Positions 37,058-45,923 of a stretch of DNA of 64,000 nucleotides are shown here, one piece after another. Position 1 is the first letter of the stretch. Each line of letters begins with the position of its first letter. Below the pieces are notes generated by a model. That model was not told the origin of the DNA. It searched no databases and saw nothing but the letters and a program-made list of their open reading frames with translations. Source of the stretch: Alphaproteobacteria bacterium (GTDB taxonomy: Bacteria; Pseudomonadota; Alphaproteobacteria; Rhodobacterales; Rhodobacteraceae); contig JAUHXK010000004.1 in the NCBI GenBank assembly GCA_030427405.1, forward strand, positions 124,001 through 188,000. The letters run 5' to 3'. A program made the translations under genes and the position numbers.

Positions 37058-38221
37058 ATGCCGGTAAAGAACCGATTTGCAGAGCTGCAATCCGAAATCA
37101 CGCAATGGCGCCGTGATATCCACGAGAACCCGGAAATCTTGTTCGAAACACATCGAACAAGTGCATTGGTTGCCGAAAAGTTGAAAGAATTCGGCTGCGA
37201 CGAAATCGTGATCGGCATTGGCCGGACAGGCGTGGTGGGTGTCATCAAGGGCAAGGCCGACACCAAGGGCCGTGTGATTGGTTTGCGTGCAGACATGGAT
37301 GCGCTGCCCATTCACGAGGCAACGGGGCTCGACTATGCGTCAAAAACGCCGGGGGCCATGCATGCCTGTGGTCATGACGGGCACACCGCGATGCTGCTTG
37401 GGGCTGCCAAGTACCTGTCCGAGACGCGCAATTTTGATGGCACGGTCGTGGTGATTTTTCAGCCTGCCGAAGAAGGCGGCGGGGGCGGGCGCGAGATGTG
37501 CGAAGACGGGATGATGGAACGGTGGAACATCCAGGAAGTGTACGGGATGCACAATTGGCCCGGCCGCCCCGTTGGAAGTTTTGCAATCCGCCCCGGCGCG
37601 TTCTTTGCAGCCACGGACCAGTTTGACGTTACCTTCGAGGGTCTTGGCGGCCACGCGGCGAAACCGCATGAGACCGTGGATACCACGGTGATGGCCGCGC
37701 AGGCGGTCATGTCCCTGCAGACGATCGCGTCGCGCAATGCCGATCCTGTGGATCAGGTCGTTGTTTCGGTCACGTCGTTTGAAACCTCGTCGAAAGCGTT
37801 CAACGTGATCCCGCAGACGGTCCAGATAAAGGGAACCGTACGCACCATGAGCCGCGAGATGCGTGACCTGGCGGAAAAGCGGATCAACGAGGTTTGCGCC
37901 GGTGTTGCGGCCACGTTCGGCGGCAAGGCGAATGTCACGTATATGCGTGGGTATCCGGTCATGGTGAACAGCGATGAGCAGACGGAATTTGCCGCGCAGG
38001 TTGCCAGCGCCGTGGCAGGCGGCTGCGACGAAGCCCCCCTGGTCATGGGCGGCGAAGATTTCGCGTTCATGCTGGAAGAGCGTCCGGGGGCCTATATTCT
38101 GGTCGGCAATGGCGACACGGCGATGGTGCATCACCCCGAGTACAACTTTAACGATGAGGCCATCCCGGCCGGGTGCAGCTGGTGGGCCGAGATTGTCGAG
38201 CAAAGAATGCCTGCCGCCTGA
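37058..38221 (+). CDS. M20 family amidohydrolase, copy 2 (paralog of preceding gene)
   Basis: 387 aa. Same start (MPVKNR) and same motifs as copy 1: MHACGHDGHTA, FQPAEEGG, YGMHNWPG, HHPEYNFND and the shared end IPAGCSWW. Differences cluster in the dimerisation domain and around the substrate-facing loops (for example FFAATDQFDV in place of LLASSDDFEI), suggesting altered acyl preference. Eighteen bp after copy 1, last gene of the transporter-hydrolase unit, followed by hairpins and repeat copy C. Confidence 0.92.
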   Translation: MPVKNRFAELQSEITQWRRDIHENPEILFETHRTSALVAEKLKEFGCDEIVIGIGRTGVVGVIKGKADTKGRVIGLRADMDALPIHEATGLDYASKTPGAMHACGHDGHTAMLLGAAKYLSETRNFDGTVVVIFQPAEEGGGGGREMCEDGMMERWNIQEVYGMHNWPGRPVGSFAIRPGAFFAATDQFDVTFEGLGGHAAKPHETVDTTVMAAQAVMSLQTIASRNADPVDQVVVSVTSFETSSKAFNVIPQTVQIKGTVRTMSREMRDLAEKRINEVCAGVAATFGGKANVTYMRGYPVMVNSDEQTEFAAQVASAVAGGCDEAPLVMGGEDFAFMLEERPGAYILVGNGDTAMVHHPEYNFNDEAIPAGCSWWAEIVEQRMPAA

Positions 38222-38235
38222 TGCGACCGGTGGGG

Positions 38236-38300
38236 CGGGGGCGCTGCCCCCGTCGCGCCGCGGGCGCGACTCCCCCGGGATATTTTCAGCCAGATGAAGC
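38236..38300 (+). repeat. Hairpin-plus-box intergenic repeat, copy C
   Basis: Two adjacent perfect hairpins, CGGGGGC-GCT-GCCCCCG (38236-38252) and GTCGCGCC-GCG-GGCGCGAC (38252-38270), are followed by the box (38271-38300) with CCCGGGATATTTTCAG and CCAGATGAAGC. It overlaps the 3' end of the convergent waaA by about 15 bp. Confidence 0.75.
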
Positions 38301-39611
38301 GGGATCCGCTGGCTGATTCAGGTCGAGCTCTGAACACAGCGTTTCGATAACCGCATCCAGTGCGGATTTTTGCGATGTGACGCAGGCGCGGGCGGATTGG
38401 CGTGCCGAGGCAAGGGCGTCGTCGTCCGAAAGCCAGGTGGTGACGGCCTGCGCAAGTTCCGGGGCCGAGTGCACCTGTACCGCGCCGCCGGATTGGACGA
38501 GGGGCGCGAAGGTTTCGGCGAAGTTGAAATAGCCTGGGCCGGTGATCACGGCGGCACCGGCCTGTGCGGGTTCGAAGGGGTTATGGCCGCCGATCTCTTT
38601 GAGCGAGCCACCCAGAAAGACGACCGGACATAGCGCGTACCACGTACCGGTTTCGCCCAGTGTGTCGGCAAGGTAAACCTGCGTGCCCTGGCGGAGCGGG
38701 TCGTTCGAACTGCGTTGTGCAAATGTCAGGCCTGCGTCGCGCAGCAGATCTGCAATCTCGGCCCGGCGTTCGGGATGGCGCGGGATCAGCAGCAGCAGCA
38801 GGTCCGGCCATTGCTGCAAAAGCTGGCTATGGGCGGCCAGGACGACATCTTCTTCGCCTGCATGGGTTGAGCTTGCAATCCAGACGGGGCGGTTCCCGAT
38901 CTGGGCGCGGATATCGGCCAGGGTTGCGTCATCGACCGGGAGAGGGTCGGACATGGCTTTCAGGTTGGTGCCTGGGCGAACCCGTTTGTCGGGCGCGCCC
39001 ATTGCGATCAGGTTGGCCGCCGTCTGGTCGTTCTGTGTCAGGAACAGGCGAAAGCGATGCAGGATGAAACGCGCCGTGTCGGGGCGTTTGCGCCACCCGG
39101 CCACGGACCGTTCGGACAGGCGCGCGTTGAGCAGCGCCAGGGGCGTTTTGCGTTTGTCGGTTTCGACAATGAGGCGTGGCCAGATTTCGCTTTCGACAAA
39201 AATGGCGGCATCGGGGTGCCATTGGTCCAGAAAGCGGCGCACGGGGGTGGCGCTGTCCAGCGGCGGGTATTGATGGCGGGTGCGTGGCGGCAGGCGTTTT
39301 TCGATCAGTTCGGCCGAGGTCGGTGTGCCGGAGGTGATCAGGAATTCTGCATCGGGCAGCCTGTCGGCCATTCGGTTGATCAGGCTGAGGACGGAAAGGC
39401 TTTCGCCGACGCTTGCGGCATGAAACCAGATCAGCCGACCTTTGGGGCGGGTGGCATCGGTCAGACCCAAGCGTTCGCGCTGTCGGGTTTCCGGCACACC
39501 GGCGGCTTGCAGTTTGCGTTTAACCGTTCGCCACGCAAGCGGCGCAACGACGGCTGTCAGGCCGCAGTACAATCGGTACAGCAGCGTTGGGTGACCTTGA
39601 TCCCGAGGCAT
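38286..39611 (-). CDS. waaA: 3-deoxy-D-manno-octulosonic acid (Kdo) transferase
   Basis: 441 aa. GT30 family enzyme that adds Kdo to lipid A precursors at the inner membrane. N-terminal membrane-associated helix (LYRLYCGLTAVVAPLAW), then IWFHAASVGESLSVLSLINR with the catalytic Glu, FVESEIWPRLI, and the donor-binding C-terminal part VFLGGSLKEIGGHNPFEPAQ. ATG at 39611 lies 1 bp after the moaA stop, so the two genes are coupled. The last 15 bp lie in repeat copy C. Confidence 0.94.
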   Translation of the reverse strand: MPRDQGHPTLLYRLYCGLTAVVAPLAWRTVKRKLQAAGVPETRQRERLGLTDATRPKGRLIWFHAASVGESLSVLSLINRMADRLPDAEFLITSGTPTSAELIEKRLPPRTRHQYPPLDSATPVRRFLDQWHPDAAIFVESEIWPRLIVETDKRKTPLALLNARLSERSVAGWRKRPDTARFILHRFRLFLTQNDQTAANLIAMGAPDKRVRPGTNLKAMSDPLPVDDATLADIRAQIGNRPVWIASSTHAGEEDVVLAAHSQLLQQWPDLLLLLIPRHPERRAEIADLLRDAGLTFAQRSSNDPLRQGTQVYLADTLGETGTWYALCPVVFLGGSLKEIGGHNPFEPAQAGAAVITGPGYFNFAETFAPLVQSGGAVQVHSAPELAQAVTTWLSDDDALASARQSARACVTSQKSALDAVIETLCSELDLNQPADPASSG

Positions 39612-39612
39612 G

Positions 39613-40620
39613 TCAGCCGCCTGTATGGCTCATGTGGCGGCTCATTTTTCCGTCAACCACCTGGCGCGAATAGTCGAAATCGTGGCCCTTGGGTTTGAGG
39701 TTGATTGCGGCACGGATGGCGTCTTCGAGCGGCTGGTTCGTATCGGGATAGTCACGCAGCGCAGCACGGAGGTCGGCGCGGTCTTCCTGGCCCAGGCACA
39801 TGAACAGCTCGCCAGTGCAGGTCAGCCTGACGCGGTTGCAGCTTTCGCAAAAATTGTGGCTGAGTGGCGTGATGAACCCGATTTTCTGCCCCGTTTCCGC
39901 AAGCCGGACATAGCGCGCCGGCCCACCGGTCCGTTCGACAAGATCGGTGACGTCATAATGGTTCTCGTATTCGGCTCGCACATCCTTGAGCGACCAGTAC
40001 TGATCCAGCCGATCCTCGTTGCCGATATCGCCCATGGGCATGACTTCGATCCAGGTCAGGTCCATGTCACGTTCGGCGCACCATTGGGTGATGCGCGGCA
40101 GTTCTTCTTCGTTGAACCCTTTCAGGGCGACCGCGTTGATCTTGATCCGCAGGCCCGCTTTCTGGGCCGCGTCGATACCAGTCAGGACCTGTTTCAGGCG
40201 GCCCCAGCGGGTTACCTGGCTGAACTTTTCGTCGTCCAGTGTGTCCAGTGACACATTCACACGGCGCACGCCCGCAGCATAAAGGTCGTCGGAAAAGCGA
40301 TGAAGCTGCGAGCCGTTCGTCGTCAGTGTCAGTTCTTTTAGCGCGCCGCTGTCGAGATGGCGCGTCATGGAACGGAAAAAGCTCATGATATTGCGGCGCA
40401 CCAACGGTTCGCCGCCGGTGATCCGCAGCTTTTCGACACCCATTTGGACAAAGGTCGTGCACATCCGGTCAAGTTCTTCCAGCGTCAGAAGGTCTTTCTT
40501 GGGCAGGAAGGACATGTTTTCCGACATGCAGTAAACGCACCGGAAATCGCAGCGATCCGTAACGGAAACGCGGAGATAGGTGATAGCGCGCGCGAATGGG
40601 TCAATAAGTGGGGCGGTCAT
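39613..40620 (-). CDS. moaA: GTP 3',8-cyclase (molybdenum cofactor biosynthesis protein A)
   Basis: 335 aa. Radical SAM enzyme for the first step of Moco synthesis. N-terminal cluster [12 protein letters not shown] (Cys24, Cys28, Cys31; CxxxCxxC) and C-terminal second cluster [20 protein letters not shown] then C. SAM motif TGGEPL. ATG at 40620 ([20 protein letters not shown]) fits the family; a longer frame upstream overlaps the divergent gene's leader. Moco made here could serve IorB. Operon with waaA. Confidence 0.96.
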   Translation of the reverse strand: MTAPLIDPFARAITYLRVSVTDRCDFRCVYCMSENMSFLPKKDLLTLEELDRMCTTFVQMGVEKLRITGGEPLVRRNIMSFFRSMTRHLDSGALKELTLTTNGSQLHRFSDDLYAAGVRRVNVSLDTLDDEKFSQVTRWGRLKQVLTGIDAAQKAGLRIKINAVALKGFNEEELPRITQWCAERDMDLTWIEVMPMGDIGNEDRLDQYWSLKDVRAEYENHYDVTDLVERTGGPARYVRLAETGQKIGFITPLSHNFCESCNRVRLTCTGELFMCLGQEDRADLRAALRDYPDTNQPLEDAIRAAINLKPKGHDFDYSRQVVDGKMSRHMSHTGG

Positions 40621-40710
40621 GCCCCATAGGTAAAGCGCGCTCTCTGATGCGACAAGGGTGAACTGCGCTTTTGACTGGTACAGATGCGCGCAGGACGATA
40701 GGTTTTCGCT

Positions 40711-41127
40711 ATGAAATACGCTCTGGTTCTTCTGTCGTTCCTTCTTGTCGGATGCGAACAGGTGCAATCGGCTTCGGGCCGGTTATTCGGCAATGCCGAA
40801 CCGGTTGCGGATGCATCCGTACCCCCGCCCGAGCCGGAAGGCGATGTGCAGCCGGTTGCCCAGGTCACCCCCGGCTGGGAGGGTGCGAAGACGACGATCG
40901 CATCGCTGGGTGATCCGACCAAACCGGGGAGGTGGCTGGAGACACCGCTGGTGTCGGTGGAAGTCAACGCAAGGGTCGTTGTGCCGCGCACTGGCGCGCA
41001 GGCTTATGTCACGTTGGTTCCTGCGCCCGGCCCCGAAGGCGGTGGAAGCCGGTTGTCCTTGGATGCGATGAGAGCCCTGCTGGTGCCGTTCGACGAGTTG
41101 GTCGAACTTCAGGTGTATCAGAACTAG
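40711..41127 (+). CDS. Small lipoprotein, unknown
   Basis: 138 aa. Lipoprotein signal [20 protein letters not shown] with lipobox LVGC (Cys15). The mature part starts with a Pro/Glu-rich linker ([12 protein letters not shown]) and then a compact domain ending [10 protein letters not shown] do not recognise the family, though its layout suggests an envelope protein. It is divergent from moaA (90 bp) and shares a palindromic CTAG stop with the convergent AlkD-like gene. Confidence 0.72.
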   Translation: MKYALVLLSFLLVGCEQVQSASGRLFGNAEPVADASVPPPEPEGDVQPVAQVTPGWEGAKTTIASLGDPTKPGRWLETPLVSVEVNARVVVPRTGAQAYVTLVPAPGPEGGGSRLSLDAMRALLVPFDELVELQVYQN

Positions 41128-41804
41128 CGCGCCAGGTATTTCCCGGCTTCGCGGACTGCAAAGGGCTTCATCGTCTGCCCGTGACTGTCAAGGAAAGCAT
41201 GCACCCTGTCGGGATCGTGTTTGGACAGTTCCCGCAACCACCATGCGACGGCTTTCTGGATGAACCAGTCACGGTCGGACACGTAGCCTGCCGCCCAGCC
41301 CAGTATCCTGTCGCGCCGTTCCAGGTCTTGGGGTTTGGGGTGGCTTTGCTTGGTCCAGGGCAGGGTGGCCACAAGGGCCGCACGCCGGGTCCACATATGG
41401 TCAGATGCGGTCCAACGCGCAACCTGGTCCAGCCTCTCTGGGTCGGCGGTCAGGCGTTTTTGCATCGCGATGCAGGCATGGTCAGCCACTGCCCAGGCGT
41501 CGAAATCGGGCAGCCAGCTTTGCAAAAGATCCCAGACGGGTTGATCTTCGCGAATGCGGGCCTGGGTCAGCAGCTTGGCGGCGGCAAGGCGAGCCTCGTG
41601 AATGTCAGTCTTCCAAAGACCCTGCGCCAAGGCGACGCGCCCTGCCACATCCAGATCCTGACGCCAGGATTTTGCCAGATCGTTCAGGACCGGGTTTCCG
41701 ACGCCCAGGTATACGCGCGGCACTTTGTGATATGTGGCCATCTGCGCGGCCCGTTCGGGGTCGGCATGGCCTTTGATCTGGTCGAGATAGATATCGGTCT
41801 GCAT
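41124..41804 (-). CDS. DNA alkylation repair protein (AlkD-like)
   Basis: 226 aa of HEAT-like helical repeats. Motifs: GVGNPVLNDLAKSW, DIHEARLAAAKLL, WAVADHACIAM (catalytic-region Asp), DHMWTRRAALVATLPW, and DRDWFIQKAVAWWLRELSK. AlkD-type glycosylases excise bulky 3- or 7-alkyl purines without base flipping. Appears monocistronic. Its stop TAG and the TAG of the convergent lipoprotein gene share CTAG at 41124-41127. Confidence 0.9.
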   Translation of the reverse strand: MQTDIYLDQIKGHADPERAAQMATYHKVPRVYLGVGNPVLNDLAKSWRQDLDVAGRVALAQGLWKTDIHEARLAAAKLLTQARIREDQPVWDLLQSWLPDFDAWAVADHACIAMQKRLTADPERLDQVARWTASDHMWTRRAALVATLPWTKQSHPKPQDLERRDRILGWAAGYVSDRDWFIQKAVAWWLRELSKHDPDRVHAFLDSHGQTMKPFAVREAGKYLAR

Positions 41805-41889
41805 GCGCTTACCTATACAGCCGGGAACGACTGCGCCCAGCCGGGGCGCAGGGCCAGGCGCGGTGTTGCCGGAAAAGCCGCGCCATGGC

Positions 41890-43713
41890 TCATTCCACCG
41901 TTACGGATTTCGCCAGGTTGCGCGGCTGATCCACATCCGTGCCCTTGGCAACCGCCGTGTGATAGGCCAGCAATTGCGCCGGGACCGAATATAGGATCGG
42001 CGTAAGGTCCGGGTGGATATGGGGCATTCGGATCGTGCTCCAGACGCCGTCCTCCGCTTCGGCGATCCCGTCATCATCCGAGACCAGGATGACTTTGCCC
42101 TTGCGGGCCATCACCTCTTGCATGTTCGACACTGTCTTGTCGAATACCGCATCACGCGGGGCCATGACGACAACCGGCATATGTTTGTCGATCAGCGCGA
42201 TTGGGCCATGCTTCAACTCGCCCGACGCGTAACCTTCGGCGTGTATATAGCTGATTTCCTTGAGCTTCAACGCGCCCTCCATGGCCAGCGGGTACATCAG
42301 CCCGCGCCCCAGGAACAACACGTCGCGCGCCTCTGACAGGCGTTGGGCCGATTTCCGAATGGCCCGGTTCTGGTCCAGTGCCGCATTCAGCACCGAAGGC
42401 AACCCGCGCAGCGCGGCCGCATGATCCGCCAGGGCCTCGTCTGACAGGGTTCCCCGGTCTGCCGCCGCCTTGAGTGCCAGCATCAAAAGAACGCTAAGCT
42501 GGCAGGTAAACGCCTTGGTCGAGGCAACGCCGATTTCGACACCCGCGTGAATGGGCAGGGCTATGTCGCTTTCGCGCGCGATCGAGCTTTCGGGGACATT
42601 GACGACGGAAACGATCTTGTCTGCCTTGCCCTCGCAATAGCGCAGCGCTGCCAATGTGTCGGCGGTTTCACCCGACTGGCTGACGAACAGCGCCAGGGTT
42701 CGGTCGGTGATCGGCGGTTCACGATAGCGAAATTCGCTTGCGATATCGACCTCGACCGGCATCTGGGCAAGCTTTTCAAACCAATATTTGGCCGTCAGGC
42801 AGGCGTAGAAAGCCGTCCCGCAGGCGACCATTGTCAGGCGGTCAAGCTTGGTAAAGTCAAGATCGGCGCCCGGCAGCACGACCTTGTCGCCGCCGGTTGG
42901 CAGGTAAGAGCGGATCGCCTCGGCCACGACAACCGGCTGTTCGGCGATTTCCTTGGCCATGAAGTGCTTGTGCCCGCCCTTGTCGGCGCGCGCGTGGTCC
43001 AGCTTGATCTTGCGCATCTCGCGATTGGCCAGTTCGCCCTTTTCGTTGCGGATCTCCAACGAGGTGCGGGTCAGGACCGCGCGGTCGCCCTCTTCCAGAT
43101 AGGTGATCCGGTTGGTCAAGGGGGCCAATGCGATGGCATCCGAGCCGACGAACATCTCTCCGTCGCCATGACCGATGGCAAGGGGCGATCCCTTGCGTGC
43201 CGCAACGATCAGATCGTCCTGACCGTCGAACAGGAACGCCAGAGCAAACGCGCCTTGCAACCGGTCGATGGTCTTGTTTGCGGCCTCAACCGGGGACAGA
43301 CCGCCCCGCATCAGGTGCTCGGCCATGAGTGCGACGGTTTCTGTGTCGGTTTCGGTCTCGAACCCGATTCCATGCTCGGCCAGTTCGGCGCGCAGGTCCC
43401 GGTAGTTTTCGACGATGCCATTATGCACCACGGCGACCGGACCAGCCCGGTGCGGATGTGCATTCGTGACCGAGGGCACCCCGTGCGTGGCCCAGCGGGT
43501 GTGACCGATCCCGGACTTTCCGGGAAGGGGGTCATGCACCAGAAGATCGCTGAGGTTGACCAGTTTGCCAACGGCCCGGCGGCGTCCCAGCGCACCGTCG
43601 TTGACCGTTGCGATACCCGCGCTGTCATAGCCGCGGTATTCCAGCCGCTTCAGGGCCTCGACCAGGATGGGGGCTGCTTCGTGGTGCCCCAGAACTCCGA
43701 CAATTCCACACAT
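41890..43713 (-). CDS. glmS: Glucosamine--fructose-6-phosphate aminotransferase (isomerizing)
   Basis: 607 aa, the usual length. Makes glucosamine-6-P from fructose-6-P and glutamine, the entry to UDP-GlcNAc. N-terminal glutaminase with nucleophile Cys2 (MCGIVGVLGHHEAAPIL) and GHTRWATHG; two SIS domains (ACGTAFYACLTAKYW, LFVSQSGETADTLAALR, FLGRGLMYPLAMEGALKLKE); terminal RNLAKSVTVE. Lies 3 bp after the glmU stop, so glmU-glmS form an operon. No ribozyme-like leader is seen. Confidence 0.97.
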   Translation of the reverse strand: MCGIVGVLGHHEAAPILVEALKRLEYRGYDSAGIATVNDGALGRRRAVGKLVNLSDLLVHDPLPGKSGIGHTRWATHGVPSVTNAHPHRAGPVAVVHNGIVENYRDLRAELAEHGIGFETETDTETVALMAEHLMRGGLSPVEAANKTIDRLQGAFALAFLFDGQDDLIVAARKGSPLAIGHGDGEMFVGSDAIALAPLTNRITYLEEGDRAVLTRTSLEIRNEKGELANREMRKIKLDHARADKGGHKHFMAKEIAEQPVVVAEAIRSYLPTGGDKVVLPGADLDFTKLDRLTMVACGTAFYACLTAKYWFEKLAQMPVEVDIASEFRYREPPITDRTLALFVSQSGETADTLAALRYCEGKADKIVSVVNVPESSIARESDIALPIHAGVEIGVASTKAFTCQLSVLLMLALKAAADRGTLSDEALADHAAALRGLPSVLNAALDQNRAIRKSAQRLSEARDVLFLGRGLMYPLAMEGALKLKEISYIHAEGYASGELKHGPIALIDKHMPVVVMAPRDAVFDKTVSNMQEVMARKGKVILVSDDDGIAEAEDGVWSTIRMPHIHPDLTPILYSVPAQLLAYHTAVAKGTDVDQPRNLAKSVTVE

Positions 43714-43716
43714 TTT

Positions 43717-45069
43717 TCAGGCTCCTTTGTCGCGGCGAGCCTTCTTCGCCTTCAACATGTCAAACAATTTACGCGCATAACCCGGTTTGTTGTCCTGCCG
43801 TGAACGGGCAACCGCCAGGGCGTCGGGTTCGACGTCGCGCGTGACAACGGTTCCTGTCGCGGTCATCGCGCCATCGCCCAGCCGGACCGGGGCCACAAGC
43901 ATTGTGTTGGACCCGACAAAGACGTTTTCGCCGATTGTGGTGCGGTGCTTCATCACGCCGTCATAGTTGCAGGTGATCGTGCCCGCGCCAATATTGGACG
44001 CGGCCCCAACCGATGCATCACCGATATAGCTGAGGTGGTTTACCTTTGCGCCTTCGGCGATTTCGGCGTTCTTGATTTCAACAAAGTTGCCGATCTTGGT
44101 ATTTTCAGCCAGTTCCGTTCCCGGTCTCAGCCGGGCATAGGGGCCGACGACTGCGCCGCGGCTGACGTGACAGCCTTCCAGATGTGAAAAGGCCCGGATG
44201 GTCGTGCCGCTCTCCACGGTGACACCGGGCCCAAAAACGACGTTGGGCTCAATTACCGTGTCGCGGCCGATCACGGTATCGGCGGACAGGTACACGGTGT
44301 CTGGGGCCATCAAGGTGACGCCCAGTTCCAACAGGTCGGCGCGGGCGCGTTGCTGAAATACCCGGTCGGCGGCGGCCAGATCCGTGCGCGAGTTGACCCC
44401 AAGGGTTTGCGCTTCGTCGCAGGCAACGGCTGTTACGCTCAGCCCCCGGTCGCGCGCGATTTCGACCACATCCGGCAGGTAGTATTCGCCCGATGCGTTG
44501 TCGTTTCCGACCGCATCAATCAGTGAAAACAGGGTTTCAGCGTCACAGGCCAACAGCCCCGAGTTGCACAGGGTGATCGCCCGTTCGGCCTCGGTCGCGT
44601 CCTTGAACTCGACAATCCGCTCCAGGGTTTCGCCGTTCATGACAAGCCGGCCGTAACGCGCGGGGTCGGCGGCCTCGAAACCCAGAACCACAAGGTCGTT
44701 CTGCGCGCGCGCGGCTATCATCCGCTCAAGCGTGTTGGGTTGCAGAAACGGCGTGTCGCCATACAGGACCACCACATCCCCCGAGAACCCTTCAAGGGCA
44801 GTCCGGGCCTGTGCCACCGCGTGGGCCGTGCCCAGCTGCTCTTGCTGGACCGCGATCTGGGCCGCGTCGTCTTCGGTCAGGGCGACCTTGGCCACGGCCT
44901 CGGACCCGTGCCCGGTGACGATGACGGTACGTTCGGGGTTCAGAACTGAACCGGCGCGCATCGCGTGAACGATCATCGGGGTTTGGGCAATGGGGTGCAG
45001 AACCTTTGGAATATCCGAATTCATCCTGGTGCCTTTTCCGGCGGCAAGGATGACAAGGGCAGTGGTCAT
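43717..45069 (-). CDS. glmU: Bifunctional N-acetylglucosamine-1-P uridyltransferase/glucosamine-1-P acetyltransferase
   Basis: 450 aa. N-terminal pyrophosphorylase: LAAGKGTRMNSDIPKVLHPI (8-27), VVLYGDTPFL; linker; C-terminal left-handed beta-helix of hexapeptide repeats (VIGRDTVIEPNVVFGPGVTV) with acetyltransferase His near KHRTTIGENVFVGS. Makes UDP-GlcNAc for peptidoglycan and lipid A. First gene of glmU-glmS; divergent from the HAD phosphatase gene over 133 bp. Confidence 0.97.
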   Translation of the reverse strand: MTTALVILAAGKGTRMNSDIPKVLHPIAQTPMIVHAMRAGSVLNPERTVIVTGHGSEAVAKVALTEDDAAQIAVQQEQLGTAHAVAQARTALEGFSGDVVVLYGDTPFLQPNTLERMIAARAQNDLVVLGFEAADPARYGRLVMNGETLERIVEFKDATEAERAITLCNSGLLACDAETLFSLIDAVGNDNASGEYYLPDVVEIARDRGLSVTAVACDEAQTLGVNSRTDLAAADRVFQQRARADLLELGVTLMAPDTVYLSADTVIGRDTVIEPNVVFGPGVTVESGTTIRAFSHLEGCHVSRGAVVGPYARLRPGTELAENTKIGNFVEIKNAEIAEGAKVNHLSYIGDASVGAASNIGAGTITCNYDGVMKHRTTIGENVFVGSNTMLVAPVRLGDGAMTATGTVVTRDVEPDALAVARSRQDNKPGYARKLFDMLKAKKARRDKGA

Positions 45070-45202
45070 GAAATCGATTTCTCTTTTGTTTTGTCGCTGA
45101 CCGTTTTATCCGCTGAGGGCAAAGGCGCAAGCGGTTCGGCCATCAAACAAGATTGCCGTTTGCAACACGACATGGCGAAATCCCGCCGAGGCAGGAGACA
45201 GA

Positions 45203-45874
45203 ATGCACACGGTTATCTTTGATCTGGACGGGACATTGGCGGACACGTCCGGCGATCTACTGGCCGCGGCGAACCACTGTTTCCGGCAGATGGGGCATGG
45301 CGACGTGCTGGTCAACGGTCAGGATGCGGCGGTGGCCTTGCGGGGTGGCCGCAGGATGCTGACGCATGGGTTGGAACGGGTTGGCGCGTATGACGAGGCC
45401 ACGGTTGATGCGTTTTACCCCGTACTTCTTGAGGCCTACGCGGCAGAGATTGATACGCATACCCAGTTTTACCCCGGCGCGATCGGGGCGGTCGAGCGGT
45501 TGAAGGACGCGGGCTATGGCGTCGGGATCTGTACCAACAAGCCCGAGGGTCTGGCCGATCTTCTGTTGACGCGGATGGGAGTGCGCCATGTTTTCGCATC
45601 GCTGGTGGGGGCCGACACGCTGCCGGTGCGCAAACCCGACCCCGCGCCCCTGCGCGAGGCTGCGCGGCGTGCAGGCGGTCACCCTGACAGATGTGTCCTG
45701 ATCGGCGATTCAGATACCGACCGAAACACGGCTCTGGCGGCGGGCGTTCCGTCGGTTCTGGTGACATTCGGTCCATCGGGCGGAGATATGGCAGCGCTGC
45801 GCCCCGAGGCTCTGTTGCATCATTTTGATGATCTGCCCGAACTCGTGCCGAACCTGATCGGGGCGGCGGCCTGA
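45203..45874 (+). CDS. gph: HAD-superfamily phosphatase, phosphoglycolate phosphatase-like
   Basis: 223 aa. HAD motif I DLDGTLADT (8-16), motif II around GICTNKPEGLADLLL, motif III/IV PDRCVLIGDSDTDRNTALAA. The helical cap between motifs I and II fits the Gph/PGP subgroup, which dephosphorylates 2-phosphoglycolate made by DNA repair or Rubisco. Substrate assignment is by similarity only. Followed closely by a DegT-family gene, probably the same transcript. Confidence 0.8.
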   Translation: MHTVIFDLDGTLADTSGDLLAAANHCFRQMGHGDVLVNGQDAAVALRGGRRMLTHGLERVGAYDEATVDAFYPVLLEAYAAEIDTHTQFYPGAIGAVERLKDAGYGVGICTNKPEGLADLLLTRMGVRHVFASLVGADTLPVRKPDPAPLREAARRAGGHPDRCVLIGDSDTDRNTALAAGVPSVLVTFGPSGGDMAALRPEALLHHFDDLPELVPNLIGAAA

Positions 45875-45923
45875 GGGGACAGTGGCCCTTGACCCCGGTG
45901 AAACGCGGCCTCAAAACGAGGGC

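Noticed and set aside
38252-38270. GTCGCGCC hairpin as a separate terminator of the M20 unit
   Set aside because: No T-run follows; better explained as part of the repeat copy C structure.
43714-43760. Possible glmS ribozyme
   Set aside because: The glmU-glmS gap is 3 bp and glmS ribozymes belong to Gram-positive bacteria.
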